Below, piece by piece: positions 1-9,131 of a DNA stretch of 64,000 nt. The notes under the pieces were generated by a model that saw only the letters and a program-made list of their open reading frames with translations, had not been told where the DNA came from and did not search any database. Numbering within the stretch: the stretch's first letter is position 1; each line of letters starts with the position of its first letter. A program made the position numbers and the translations under genes. Source of the stretch: Lwoffella lincolnii (GTDB lineage: Bacteria; Pseudomonadota; Gammaproteobacteria; Pseudomonadales; Moraxellaceae); contig NZ_MUYT01000001.1 in the NCBI RefSeq assembly GCF_002014765.1, positions 124,001-188,000 on the forward strand, written 5' to 3'.

Positions 1-3000
1 CAGGTGATTGCCCGCACTCGCATTCGTACCGAGCATAACTGTGTGGCACGAGACATGGTGCAGGTTGGTGAGTATTTGCTGTTTGGTTATAACGTCTTTA
101 TGGGGCTAAAAAAAGAAACCCATGTTTCTGATGTGTTGAGTTTGTATCGCTTGACAACTGATGGCCCCAGCAATGCCAACAATGCCATCAATGGCAATGC
201 CAGCAATGTAGATGATGTTAAATCGGACACAACACAGGCGGACAACCACACATTAGAAGCGGTGGATTTGGCAGGCAGTTTTTTAGACCAAGCCAACTTT
301 GTGCAGGATTTTCATGAATTATATCGCTATTACAAAAATACCCAACTGACGCAATTAATCGTCAAAGATGGCAAACTGCTCATTGCTTTTCAAATAGGTG
401 AGCGCGTCAGCGACATTAGGGTATTTCGTTTTGGCATCAGCAGTGATGGCAGGCAGGTTGACTATATTGATAATCGTGGTGAACGAGACATTGAGCCACC
501 GCCACCACATGATTTTGATTGGATACTGACCACTCGAGAGCAGATGGTCAATGGCAAGCACCCGCATATGAACATCTTAGACACGGTGTTTGTTGAGACG
601 GTGGCAGGTAAGTTGACCATCAAGATTGAGAACAACACCGAGTCGGGGCGGGGTATTTATAGTGAGCCTGTTAATGACCAAACTCAATCACTGACTGATG
701 CTCAAATTTATTATGCCAAGGTGGGAAATCTGATTTTGCTCAAGATTTTGCCATATCGAGAAGAGCAGTTTCGCCATTTGGTATACAACACGCTGACCGA
801 GACAGTACTCAGACTAGATGCCATTGGTCAGTCGTGTGTGCAGTTGCCTGAAGACCATGGCATTGTGTTCCCAGGGGGGTATTACCTTCAAACTGGTGAG
901 CATAAGCTGTTTGGCACAGATGATAAAGCCAAAGGGTTACGCTTTAAACGCAAAATCATCTCCCCCAATGGTGAAGATGTGTTGTATCTGTTTTATGACG
1001 TGGTCAGTGGTGTGATGGGGTTGTTTGGCTACAATTTGATAAAAAAACAACTGGCAAACCCCATTTATTGTAATGGTTATGCGTTGGCAGAAGATGGTTT
1101 ATTGGTGTTGTTTAATGACCAGCCCGAGCCATCACGCATTCATCCGATGCAGATTTGGCAAACCCCCTATGCGTCATCAGACTATGTCAGCCAGTTACCA
1201 GAAAGTCGCAGTTTTTATGGCAAAATTGGCAACAAAGAGTTGGTGCGTGGCATCTCAGACTTATATGGCGTTACTCGTCTGATTGGCAATCAAAGCGTTT
1301 CGCAAAAACTGTACGAAGAGCTGGTGAACACCACAAGCAAGCTGTTTGATGATTATTATTGGTTGGCAGAACCACAGCTTGATGAATTGGCACAGAGTAT
1401 CCGCACAATCATGGACACCAGTGAGTTGGTGATTGATGAATTCATCAAAGTTCAAAGCATTCAAAAACAAACGCAACTTGCCTTAGACCAAGCTCAGCAA
1501 GCGGTTGATGAACGCATTCGTCAGATTAAAATGACCACCTTTGAGAGCATAGATGACCACATTAAGCAGTTATCTGCCTTGCGACAACAGCAAGGGCGAC
1601 TGGCTGGCTTAGAGACGTTGCGTTATCTTGACGGCGATAAACTGACCCAACTACAAGCACAAATATCCCAAGCAGAAGAACAGCTTGCCAGACAAACGGT
1701 GGCTTTTTTAAGCGGTGATGATGCCAAAGCCAGCTATGAAGCCACATTGGCAGACATCGAACAGCGTTTACAAACCGCTAAGACCAAAGCTGAGCTGATG
1801 CCAGTGTTGGACAGCATTAATGACACTGCCAGCGGGCTTGATTTGCTGACGGAATTGCTTGGCACATTGGACATAGCTGATGCCACTTTACGCACGCAAA
1901 TCATCGATGACATTTCCGCCATTTATGCCCGCCTTAACCAAACCAAAGCCAAACTCAACCATGCCAGCAAACACTTTGGTTCTGCTGAAGCGGTGGCTCA
2001 GTTTTCCGCTCAGTTTAAGCTGTTTGGTCAATCGATTACCAATGCGTTATCCACCGCCACCACACCAGAAAAATCCGATGAACAGCTTGCCAGATTGTTG
2101 GTACAGTTAGAAGAATTAGAAAGTCAATTCAGCGAGTATGATGAATTTTTAAGTGATATCATCACCAAACGTGAAGAAGTTTTTGATGCCTTTGAAAACC
2201 ATAAGCAACAGCTGTTAGATGCCCAAAACCGCAAAGCCCAAAACCTAGAAGATGGGGCAAAACGGATGCTAGAGAGCATCAAAAAACGCACCCAAAGTAA
2301 TGCTGGCACAGGATTTAGCGATGAAGACGCATTAAATACCTACTTTGTTTCTGATGGCTTGGTACAAAAGGTGCGACAAGTCAGCGAACAGCTGAGACAA
2401 ATGGGCTTTAGTGTCAAGGCCGATGACATTGATGCACACCTAAAAGCCATTCAAACGGACAGTTTTAAAAGCTTAAAAGACAAGGCAGATTTGTTTGAAG
2501 ATGGCGGACAAATCATCAAATTGGGTAAGCACAGATTTTCTGTCAACACCCAACCGCTGGATTTAACTTTGTTGACACGCACCGCTACCAATGGTGAGCA
2601 GGTGATGAATCTGCATCTGACAGGTACGGATTATTATCAACGTGTTGACGATGCCAGACTCAATGCCCTACAGCCTTTTTGGCAGATGACTGTGGCATCT
2701 GAATCAACAGACGTGTATCGAGCTGAGTATTTGGCGTACAGCATCATTGACAGTGCCAAAAAAGGGCTGGATAACTTAAGCGAACGCAAGCTATATGATG
2801 CCTTACATCAATCACAAACAGCCCATCATCAATCAGCCAGCCAGTCAGCGTATCGTGCTGATGGGGCATTGGCAAAACTGGTCAGAGATTATGCCACCTC
2901 TCGCTATCAGATGGGCTATGAAAAAGGCATTCATGATCATGATGCCACCTTGATATTACAGCACATATTACCTGTGTTGCAAGATGCAGATTTGCTGATT

Positions 3001-5832
3001 TATACCCCCAACGTGCGTACGTTGGCACAGCTGTTTTATCGGCAGTTAATGTTGGCAAGTCATATGACGATACCAAACACAACACCAACCACGTTAACAA
3101 ACACAACACCAACCACGTTAACAAACACAACACCAACCACGTTAACAAACACAACACCAAACACAATAACAAATCATAAACTTCCAAACCAATCATTTGC
3201 TGACTGGCATGGCAGTTGGCTAAGCCAAACGCAGTTGGCACAGACGCACACATGGACAGACCGAGCCATCACCGCCCGTCAGCTACAGCAAATCTTGGGC
3301 AGTGATACAGCCAAGTCATTGTTGGTGGCAGAGATGATGCCATTGATGGCACAGTTTGTTGCCAGCTGTCATGGTCATGATAAGTACATCTCAGTCAATA
3401 CACACACGGTCTTTAACCAACAGCTGGTGCAACCAGCGTGTCAATATTTGGTGGAGCAGATGGGTCAGGTTGACCGAGTGGAACAACCCATCATTTGGCA
3501 AACCAGTGGTCAAGCTCAGCAGTTATATCAGCACTTACTAGAACAGTTACAACGTTCAGTTGATGGAAGTTTGGCTCAGCTTTATACCGCCACCGCCAAG
3601 CTCATCACCACCCCAAAATCAGCATATGACCTGTTAGCAACATGGTTTGAAGCCCTAATAAGGCAAAAAGCACACCAAAATACGCCACATGACACCAGCC
3701 ATGACTTAACAACAGACAAACCAACTGACGACAAACAGACAAATCATGATGAACATCAGCACACGCATTATTTGCCAGAAGCGGTTGCCATATTTTTAAC
3801 CCAGCTTAGCCCAGAGCAACGACAAACGTTACAAACATCACCAGCATCACCAACGCCCCAAGCATCACAAGCATTTAACCAACAAACATCATTTAACCCA
3901 CACCCATCAGCAACCCAACAAGCCATCTTAGATGACATGGCTCAATTGCCAGATTTTAAGCGGTCGGTCAGTGGGTTGGATTTGCAGGTAACGGTAACAG
4001 GCATGTTGGGTAACCATCGTCGCATCAATGCTCATGGCGCTCATGACAAAGGACAACAGCTGTCATTGGTGGTCGATGCGTTTATGAATCGTTTGTATCA
4101 GCATCAGCATCACATTATCCCTGCTTATCAAGAGTACCTACAATTACGCACGAAAATTTTGCATGACAGCAGGGCAGTCTTACGACTGGACGAGTTTCAA
4201 CCCAGACCGCTGTCATCGTTTGTGCGTAACCAACTGATTAACCAAAGCTATCTGCCATTGATTGGGGACAACCTTGCCAAACAGATGGGGACGGTGGGTG
4301 ATGATAAACGTACTGATTTGATGGGGCTGTTGATGATGATATCCCCTCCGGGGTATGGCAAGACCACGTTGATGGAATATGTCGCCAACCGTTTGGGCTT
4401 AATTTTTATGAAAATCAACTGCCCATCGATTGGGCATGATGTGACCTCACTTGACCCTGCTCAAGCCCCCAATGCCACAGCCCGTGAAGAGCTCAATAAA
4501 ATCAATCTGGCGTTTGAGATGGGCAATAACGTCATGTTGTATCTGGACGATATCCAACACACCCATGCTGAGTTTTTACAAAAATTCATCTCACTTTGTG
4601 ATGGCACTCGTCGCATTGATGGCGTGTGGCAAGGTAAAACCAAAACCTATGACATGCGTGGCAAAAAGTTTTGTGTGGTCATGGCAGGCAACCCGTATAC
4701 CGAAAGCGGTGATTTGTTTAAAGTGCCTGACATGCTTGCCAACCGTGCTGATATTTATAACCTTGGTGATATTTTGGGTGGCATGCAAGACGCATTTGCC
4801 TTAAGTTATTTAGAAAACGCCTTAACCAGTCACCCCGTGCTGTCTGTGTTGGTCAATCGAAACATGAATGACGTGTATCATCTGATTGACAGGGCGTATG
4901 GCAAACCCCCAACACAAGAATTGTCATATCCATATGCTGGCAGTGAAATCGCTGAGATGGTCGCCATATTACGCCATATGATACGCATTCAATCGGTGAT
5001 ATTAAAGGTGAATCAAACATACATCGCATCAGCATCGCAAGAAGACAAATACCGCACCGAACCTGCCTTTAAACTACAAGGCAGTTATCGCAACATGAAT
5101 AAAATGACCGAAAAACTCTCAGCAGTGATGAATGATGCTGAGATTGAACAGCTGATTGATGACCATTATCTTGGTGAATCGCAACTGTTGACCCAAGGGG
5201 CAGAAAGCAACCTACTTAAACTCAATGAATTGCGTGGACGGCTAAGCAAACCGCAACAACAGCGTTGGCAACAAATCAAAGCCGACTTTTTACGCAACAA
5301 AGCCTTAGGCGGTGATGACAGCGACACAGGCAACAAAATTGTGTTGCAGTTGATGGACTTGGTGTCAGGATTTGCCCAAATCAATGACAGTTTGCATCAA
5401 ACAGGTGAGCGATTGCTACAGAACCAACAAGCCACTCAAAAAGCACAGCAAAAAAACCAGCAAATCAGACACAGCCAGCAAGACCAGCTATCTGAGCAAC
5501 TGTCCCAACAACTGTCGCACAGCATCATGACAGGGTTTGAACAAGTGAGCAGCCAGCTGAGCGATGCACGGCAAGCCATCACTCATTGGCAACAGCAGCA
5601 TATGACTGACACATCACAAAGCACCACGTTGCCACAAAGCACCACATTGCCACAAAGCACATTACAAACACCCCAAGGCGAGATGTTGCTACAAAAAACC
5701 TTAGAAGCGTTGCAAGGCTTGCTGTTAAGATTGGATGAAAAATTACGCCTAGATGCCAGTACCGATAACAGTGGTAAACAAATCGCCATGAATTTGGCAC
5801 GGCTGAATCAAATCATTAATGACTTAGAGTAA
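1..5832 (+). CDS. DNA repair ATPase (DUF3686/AAA), 5' end outside window
   Basis: The open frame runs in from the window edge (CAG at 1-3, then GTG), so the start and probably some tens of residues are missing. About 1,943 residues are visible. An N-terminal beta-rich part (motif LLFGYNVFMGLK near residue 25) is followed by long Gln/Ala-rich coiled coils (about 440-780). A C-terminal AAA-type ATPase module has a Walker A (PPGYGKTT, nt 4345-4368) and a Walker B (VMLYLDDIQ, near nt 4531-4557), followed by more coiled coil. This layout matches the proteins annotated as DNA repair ATPase with DUF3686. Their role is poorly known; some family members sit beside PspA or flotillin genes, but that context is not visible here. 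Two short tandem repeats lie inside the frame. Family assignment is fairly sure, cellular role is not. Confidence 0.8.
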   Translation, partial: QVIARTRIRTEHNCVARDMVQVGEYLLFGYNVFMGLKKETHVSDVLSLYRLTTDGPSNANNAINGNASNVDDVKSDTTQADNHTLEAVDLAGSFLDQANFVQDFHELYRYYKNTQLTQLIVKDGKLLIAFQIGERVSDIRVFRFGISSDGRQVDYIDNRGERDIEPPPPHDFDWILTTREQMVNGKHPHMNILDTVFVETVAGKLTIKIENNTESGRGIYSEPVNDQTQSLTDAQIYYAKVGNLILLKILPYREEQFRHLVYNTLTETVLRLDAIGQSCVQLPEDHGIVFPGGYYLQTGEHKLFGTDDKAKGLRFKRKIISPNGEDVLYLFYDVVSGVMGLFGYNLIKKQLANPIYCNGYALAEDGLLVLFNDQPEPSRIHPMQIWQTPYASSDYVSQLPESRSFYGKIGNKELVRGISDLYGVTRLIGNQSVSQKLYEELVNTTSKLFDDYYWLAEPQLDELAQSIRTIMDTSELVIDEFIKVQSIQKQTQLALDQAQQAVDERIRQIKMTTFESIDDHIKQLSALRQQQGRLAGLETLRYLDGDKLTQLQAQISQAEEQLARQTVAFLSGDDAKASYEATLADIEQRLQTAKTKAELMPVLDSINDTASGLDLLTELLGTLDIADATLRTQIIDDISAIYARLNQTKAKLNHASKHFGSAEAVAQFSAQFKLFGQSITNALSTATTPEKSDEQLARLLVQLEELESQFSEYDEFLSDIITKREEVFDAFENHKQQLLDAQNRKAQNLEDGAKRMLESIKKRTQSNAGTGFSDEDALNTYFVSDGLVQKVRQVSEQLRQMGFSVKADDIDAHLKAIQTDSFKSLKDKADLFEDGGQIIKLGKHRFSVNTQPLDLTLLTRTATNGEQVMNLHLTGTDYYQRVDDARLNALQPFWQMTVASESTDVYRAEYLAYSIIDSAKKGLDNLSERKLYDALHQSQTAHHQSASQSAYRADGALAKLVRDYATSRYQMGYEKGIHDHDATLILQHILPVLQDADLLIYTPNVRTLAQLFYRQLMLASHMTIPNTTPTTLTNTTPTTLTNTTPTTLTNTTPNTITNHKLPNQSFADWHGSWLSQTQLAQTHTWTDRAITARQLQQILGSDTAKSLLVAEMMPLMAQFVASCHGHDKYISVNTHTVFNQQLVQPACQYLVEQMGQVDRVEQPIIWQTSGQAQQLYQHLLEQLQRSVDGSLAQLYTATAKLITTPKSAYDLLATWFEALIRQKAHQNTPHDTSHDLTTDKPTDDKQTNHDEHQHTHYLPEAVAIFLTQLSPEQRQTLQTSPASPTPQASQAFNQQTSFNPHPSATQQAILDDMAQLPDFKRSVSGLDLQVTVTGMLGNHRRINAHGAHDKGQQLSLVVDAFMNRLYQHQHHIIPAYQEYLQLRTKILHDSRAVLRLDEFQPRPLSSFVRNQLINQSYLPLIGDNLAKQMGTVGDDKRTDLMGLLMMISPPGYGKTTLMEYVANRLGLIFMKINCPSIGHDVTSLDPAQAPNATAREELNKINLAFEMGNNVMLYLDDIQHTHAEFLQKFISLCDGTRRIDGVWQGKTKTYDMRGKKFCVVMAGNPYTESGDLFKVPDMLANRADIYNLGDILGGMQDAFALSYLENALTSHPVLSVLVNRNMNDVYHLIDRAYGKPPTQELSYPYAGSEIAEMVAILRHMIRIQSVILKVNQTYIASASQEDKYRTEPAFKLQGSYRNMNKMTEKLSAVMNDAEIEQLIDDHYLGESQLLTQGAESNLLKLNELRGRLSKPQQQRWQQIKADFLRNKALGGDDSDTGNKIVLQLMDLVSGFAQINDSLHQTGERLLQNQQATQKAQQKNQQIRHSQQDQLSEQLSQQLSHSIMTGFEQVSSQLSDARQAITHWQQQHMTDTSQSTTLPQSTTLPQSTLQTPQGEMLLQKTLEALQGLLLRLDEKLRLDASTDNSGKQIAMNLARLNQIINDLE
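3077..3172 (+). repeat. 24-bp tandem repeat inside the ATPase gene
   Basis: Three exact copies of a 24-bp unit (starting ACACAACACCAACC) at 3077-3100, 3101-3124 and 3125-3148, plus a degenerate fourth at 3149-3172. The unit is eight codons, so copy changes keep the frame. It encodes a Thr/Asn/Pro-rich linker (TTPTTLTN) between two folded parts of the protein. Confidence 0.95.
5616..5663 (+). repeat. 18-bp tandem repeat near the 3' end of the ATPase gene
   Basis: Two near-identical 18-bp units (ACAAAGCACCACGTTGCC at 5616-5633 and a one-base variant at 5634-5651) and a partial third. Six codons per unit keep the frame; it encodes STTLPQ repeats in a linker. Confidence 0.9.
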
Positions 5833-5865
5833 TTTAAGTAATTTCTATGCAATTTGGAGATAATT

Positions 5866-6132
5866 ATGGTAAAAAAAGCGATGACGATTGAGAAAGGTAT
5901 TGTTATTGAAGTAGCAACAGAACATTTGTTTTTAATAAAATCTAAATTAAGAAAACTTAAATACTCAAAAGAGTATATTGATTCCAATATTTTAAATGGT
6001 ATAAGAGATTTAAATATTGAAATTATTGATACAATCAATTCTCTTTCATCAAAAACAGTCAATGAAATTTATGAAACAAAAAGTGAATTTGATAATAAAT
6101 ATGGTTATTTTCAAAAATTATTAAGTGTATAG
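5866..6132 (+). CDS. small protein upstream of zeta-toxin remnant, possible antitoxin
   Basis: An 88-residue, Ile/Lys-rich protein with no motif I recognise. ATG 5866 is chosen because GGAGA (5856-5860) is placed correctly for it; the TTG at 5854 would overlap that site. It starts shortly after the ATPase gene, and its TAG ends two bases before the start of a broken zeta-toxin gene. That spacing and the small size suggest the antitoxin half of a toxin-antitoxin pair, which is inference from context only. The region is much more AT-rich than the genes on both sides, a sign of transfer. Confidence 0.55.
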   Translation: MVKKAMTIEKGIVIEVATEHLFLIKSKLRKLKYSKEYIDSNILNGIRDLNIEIIDTINSLSSKTVNEIYETKSEFDNKYGYFQKLLSV

Positions 6133-6133
6133 T

Positions 6134-6339
6134 ATGAATGAAAAATAAATAAGAGAAGCCAAAAATCAGTATTCTGTATCATATAAAGAAATTAAGTTGA
6201 TTGCAGATGAAATTATTGATGACGGCAAGTTTTCAAAATTATCTGCAAGTAATAATCCTACTGCAATTATATTGGGCGGTTAGTCAGGTTTAGGAAAGGC
6301 TCTATTGTTTCTTTTATTCAAGATGAATTTAACTCAGTC
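6134..6339 (+). pseudogene. zeta-toxin N-terminal remnant, multiply disrupted
   Basis: Reading from ATG 6134 gives MNEK-stop-IREAKNQYSVS, and further on PTAIILGG-stop-SGLGK, the P-loop region of zeta-family kinase toxins (usually GGQPGSGKS). The stops are TAA at 6146-6148 and TAG at 6281-6283, each one base from a Gln codon. A one-base loss near 6299 shifts the frame; the next frame continues as SIVSFIQDEFN, as expected after the P-loop. The rest of the toxin is gone: the sequence runs straight into the 3' end of the convergent response-regulator gene. Zeta toxins phosphorylate UDP-N-acetylglucosamine; this copy cannot. Confidence 0.75.
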
Positions 6340-6936
6340 TAACTCTATGACGATTTTACGTTTCTTTTGTAACTTACGTTGTAAGGTACGGCGGTGCATT
6401 TTTAGTACTCGAGCAGCTTCACTGATATTACCCTGACACTCATCTAATACTTGATGAATATATTCCCATTCATGATGTTCTAAAGAGAGCCGTTCGTCTA
6501 TCGGTGCTGATAAATCAGTATCGGGTGAAACATCAAGGGCTTTTATTATCTCATCGATGCCACAAGGTTTCGATAAGTAGTGATGAGCGCCCAGTTTGAC
6601 AGCGGCGACAGCGGTGGCAATGCTGGCATAACCTGTCAGCATCAAAATTTTGGCTTGTGGTGCGACCGTGAGAAGTGGGTTGATTAAATTAATGCCACTT
6701 TCTTGTCCAATGTTTAGGTCTAAGATGATGTAGTCAGGTGTTAATTGATGAACAGATACCATGGCGGTTCGTGTGTCATTGGCGGTCATGACGCTATGAT
6801 TTAGCGTGATTAAAGATTTTTTTAAAATACGACAAAACACCAAATCATCATCAATCACCAGCCAATGTTTAGACTGCTTAGATTGAGCATTTTTAACTTG
6901 AGCATTTTTAAATTGAGATGGTTGATGCTGATTCAT
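6334..6936 (-). CDS. regA: RegA/PrrA/ActR-type response regulator
   Basis: A 200-residue protein: receiver domain with acidic pocket (VIDDD near 28-31), phospho-acceptor Asp about 73 (IILDLN), and Lys in LSKPCG, followed by a short Fis-type helix-turn-helix at the C-terminus (NISEAARVLKMHRRTLQRKL). This is the compact layout of RegA/PrrA/ActR, the redox-responsive regulators of respiration. The partner kinase gene lies just upstream on the same strand. The N-terminus holds a small duplication (KNAQVKNAQSK). Likely targets in this window are the exbB promoter with its RegA-like palindrome and the respiratory genes; this is inferred. Confidence 0.85.
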   Translation of the reverse strand: MNQHQPSQFKNAQVKNAQSKQSKHWLVIDDDLVFCRILKKSLITLNHSVMTANDTRTAMVSVHQLTPDYIILDLNIGQESGINLINPLLTVAPQAKILMLTGYASIATAVAAVKLGAHHYLSKPCGIDEIIKALDVSPDTDLSAPIDERLSLEHHEWEYIHQVLDECQGNISEAARVLKMHRRTLQRKLQKKRKIVIELD

Positions 6937-7044
6937 AAAATATTCTCATTAATCTGCTTATTAATCGATGTTTTTAAACCTAAAATGGCTTTGTTGGTGC
7001 ATTAAATTTTAATTGTTCATTGGGTGATGAATTATCAACAGGTG

Positions 7045-8343
7045 TTATTTAATATTGAGGCAAGATTCACTGTAAGCAAGCTTGATGATGACTTGAGTGC
7101 CTGTTGTGTTTTTGGGTGTTGTTGTGTTTTTAGGTGTTGTTGTGTGCTGGATACTGATATCGCCATCGACATAATTTAATATGATTTTAGCCAGCATTAA
7201 TCCCATGCCCCAACCATTATCAGACTTGATTGGTTGTTGTTCTTTGATTTTAGCAATTTTGTGAAGCTCTATTCCATTGCCATTATCACTTATCTGAATG
7301 ATGACAGATTGGGCATATTCTATGCGTACCTTAATATCAGTTGCTTCTGCTTGAACGGCATTATTTAGGACATTAACAATGATGGAATAAAGCTGTTCAG
7401 CGTTGATATGCACATGAACTGGTGTGGTGAATGGGGGAAGCGTTATGTTGATGTGGGGATTTAAAAATCGCCAGTCTGCGATGAGTTTTGGTAACAATTT
7501 ATCCAGTTGTGTGGTCATTGTGTTTGATGATAAAGACCAGTTTTGTTCAGTTTCTTGATGTTGAATGTGGGTCTTTAAGCGGTTTAATGATTGATGACAC
7601 AGATTGATTTGTGATTTTAATAAATCAATGTCTTCTAATAATTCATCATCGTCATCTAACTCAGTTAGCTGATTGGCGATGTGTTGGGTCAATAATTGCA
7701 TGGAGGTGATGGGTGTGCTCATTTCGTGAGCAATATTGGCAGCAAGACTGCTGACGGCTAACACACGGCGTTGTTGATGAATGGCTTGTTGGGCTTGCTG
7801 CAATGCTCGGTAATTGCGACCCATTGCTGTTTTAAAATAAACGGTTAACGCTGTCAACATCATTAAAGCAAACACAAATACCCCAAACATACCAAGTAAA
7901 TGCAACTTTTCTGAGCTTTGGTGGTCATGAGGCATCATCAAAGGCTGATAAAAATGCCATAACATCATGTATGCCATGATAGACAGTAATGCAATGCCGA
8001 TAATATGGCGAGTGCTTTGCACAAGTGAGGTTACTGCCACAATGGTTAGAAATAAGGTAATCAGTGGGTTGCTTGCGCCACCTGAATGATAAAGATAAAG
8101 TGACCACGCCATTAAGTCCAAGGCAAAAATCATAAACTGCTTGTTATGGCTCATCGGTTGGCACAAAAAATAAGCAAAGATAACAACCAGAGCATAAAGC
8201 CCACTCACCATTAATAACGTATTGACCTGTGTGCTTGTTATTCCCCATTGAGCGGCAAAAAGTGAGGAAATCAGCATGATGATAACCCATGTGCCACGAG
8301 CTATCCATGGGGCTTTAGATACAAAGTTTAAGTGGGTCATCAT
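7045..8343 (-). CDS. regB: RegB/PrrB-type redox sensor histidine kinase
   Basis: A 432-residue membrane histidine kinase. About six N-terminal helices carry GGASNPL (about 88-94), matching the quinone-sensing GGXXNPF motif of RegB. The H-box AHEMSTP has the phospho-His near 206. Cys about 249 (NLCHQSL) sits where the redox-active Cys of RegB is expected. N box and G boxes (NNAVQAE, DNGNGIEL, GWGMGLML) follow. RegB responds to the quinone pool and phosphorylates RegA. It is transcribed ahead of regA (108-bp gap) and divergently from exbB, so the RegA-like palindrome at 8520 could also serve its own promoter. The C-terminal tail contains an in-frame duplication (TTTPKN). Confidence 0.87.
   Translation of the reverse strand: MMTHLNFVSKAPWIARGTWVIIMLISSLFAAQWGITSTQVNTLLMVSGLYALVVIFAYFLCQPMSHNKQFMIFALDLMAWSLYLYHSGGASNPLITLFLTIVAVTSLVQSTRHIIGIALLSIMAYMMLWHFYQPLMMPHDHQSSEKLHLLGMFGVFVFALMMLTALTVYFKTAMGRNYRALQQAQQAIHQQRRVLAVSSLAANIAHEMSTPITSMQLLTQHIANQLTELDDDDELLEDIDLLKSQINLCHQSLNRLKTHIQHQETEQNWSLSSNTMTTQLDKLLPKLIADWRFLNPHINITLPPFTTPVHVHINAEQLYSIIVNVLNNAVQAEATDIKVRIEYAQSVIIQISDNGNGIELHKIAKIKEQQPIKSDNGWGMGLMLAKIILNYVDGDISIQHTTTPKNTTTPKNTTGTQVIIKLAYSESCLNIK
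7104..7139. repeat. 18-bp tandem duplication in regB 3' end
   Basis: Two copies of an 18-bp unit (TTGTGTTTTTGGGTGTTG at 7104-7121, one-base variant at 7122-7139). On the coding strand it adds one TTPKNT repeat to the tail of the kinase and keeps the frame. Confidence 0.9.
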
Positions 8344-8519
8344 AAATACGATTGTTGCCTATTGATACGGTGTTATGTTGATACGGTGTTGGATTGTTAG
8401 ATTACTTGATGCCATGATTTGATTGCCATTCATCATTTGATTTCAATGTGTCTATTCTGTGTCTATTCTGTGTCTTTTTTTCTGGTCTTTTTTGGGTTTG
8501 TTTAAAAGAGTGGATTTTA

Positions 8520-8540
8520 ACTGCGACAATTTGTCGCAGT
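8520..8540. promoter_or_regulatory. perfect palindrome resembling a RegA/RegR box
   Basis: Arms ACTGCGACAA (8520-8529) and TTGTCGCAGT (8531-8540) around one T. The core GCGACAATTTGTCGC fits the published RegR/RegA-type box GNGRCRTTNNGNCGC at all but one fixed position. The regB gene starts 177 bp to the left, pointing away. A TATAAT at 8561-8566 has no good -35, and the palindrome centre would lie about 43 bases before a start site near 8573, a usual place for an activator. Binding by RegA is inferred. Confidence 0.65.
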
Positions 8541-8543
8541 CAA

Positions 8544-8566
8544 AACATGTATTTTAAATATATAAT
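8544..8566. promoter_or_regulatory. NsrR-like operator overlapping exbB -10
   Basis: Core ATGTATTT-T-AAATATAT (8547-8563) matches the NsrR consensus ATGCATTT-N-AAATGCAT with C/T-type changes and resembles the boxes at aniA (57882-57904) and norZ (61258-61280). It overlaps the candidate -10 TATAAT (8561-8566), so a bound repressor would block transcription of exbB-exbD-tonB and perhaps oprC. The leader to ATG 8663 is about 90 bases. Confidence 0.65.
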
Positions 8567-8662
8567 AAATCACAGATAAATCACAAGCTAGGCAATGTGA
8601 ATGTCGCTTTTTAATAAACACGATGCAATCAATCAACACAATGAAAGCAAGGCAGGGTTGTG

Positions 8663-9097
8663 ATGTCAAACATGCCATTATTAAAACTAATCGTTGAGTA
8701 TGCGATTTTAGGCTTATTATTGGCAATGAGCATGCTTGCCATGGCGGTGGCAATTGAGCGTTGGCGGTTTTATCGTCATCTTGTGGTTAGGCAATATCAT
8801 AGTCGAGCCAAACTACAAAAACATCTGACCAAACGTTTGACCATCATCAGTTCTATTGCCAGCAATGCCCCATATATTGGGCTACTTGGTACGGTTTTTG
8901 GCATCATGCTGACTTTTCAGACACTGGGTGAAAGCGGTGATATTGATGTTAAATCCATCATGACAGGGCTTGCTTTTGCGCTTAAAGCCACTGCCATGGG
9001 CATTGCCGTTGCCATTCCATGTGTGTTTATCAATAACTTTTTAGCACGTCAAGTGCGAGAAAAGTTGGCAGATTTTGATGAATTAAATGGTCAATAA
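8663..9097 (+). CDS. exbB: ExbB/TolQ-family proton channel
   Basis: A 144-residue inner-membrane protein with three predicted helices and the typical SNAPYIGLLGTVFGIM segment and ALKATAMGIAVAIP segment of ExbB. It forms the proton-conducting pore that, with ExbD, energises TonB. ATG 8663 is preferred over GTG 8660 because of the AAGGCAGGG site at 8649-8657. It is the short form of ExbB without a long N-terminal region. First gene of exbB-exbD-tonB, followed by a copper receptor, so the likely job is powering that receptor. Confidence 0.88.
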   Translation: MSNMPLLKLIVEYAILGLLLAMSMLAMAVAIERWRFYRHLVVRQYHSRAKLQKHLTKRLTIISSIASNAPYIGLLGTVFGIMLTFQTLGESGDIDVKSIMTGLAFALKATAMGIAVAIPCVFINNFLARQVREKLADFDELNGQ

Positions 9098-9131
9098 TGA
9101 CAAGTAATCAATAATGAAATGGTCAATATCC

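Noticed and set aside
3077..3172. Possible CRISPR-like repeat.
   Set aside because: The units are directly adjacent without spacers and are in frame with the gene. No array or cas gene was seen.
2882..3253. Antisense open frame with a repeated Leu-Val-Leu-Cys-Leu-Leu-Thr-Trp unit resembling a membrane protein.
   Set aside because: It is the reverse-strand reading of the 24-bp repeat within the ATPase gene, with no ribosome site.
5808..6062. Open frame of 84 residues on the minus strand over the small AT-rich gene.
   Set aside because: The plus-strand gene has a ribosome site and the proper context; the antisense frame overlaps the ATPase stop and has neither.
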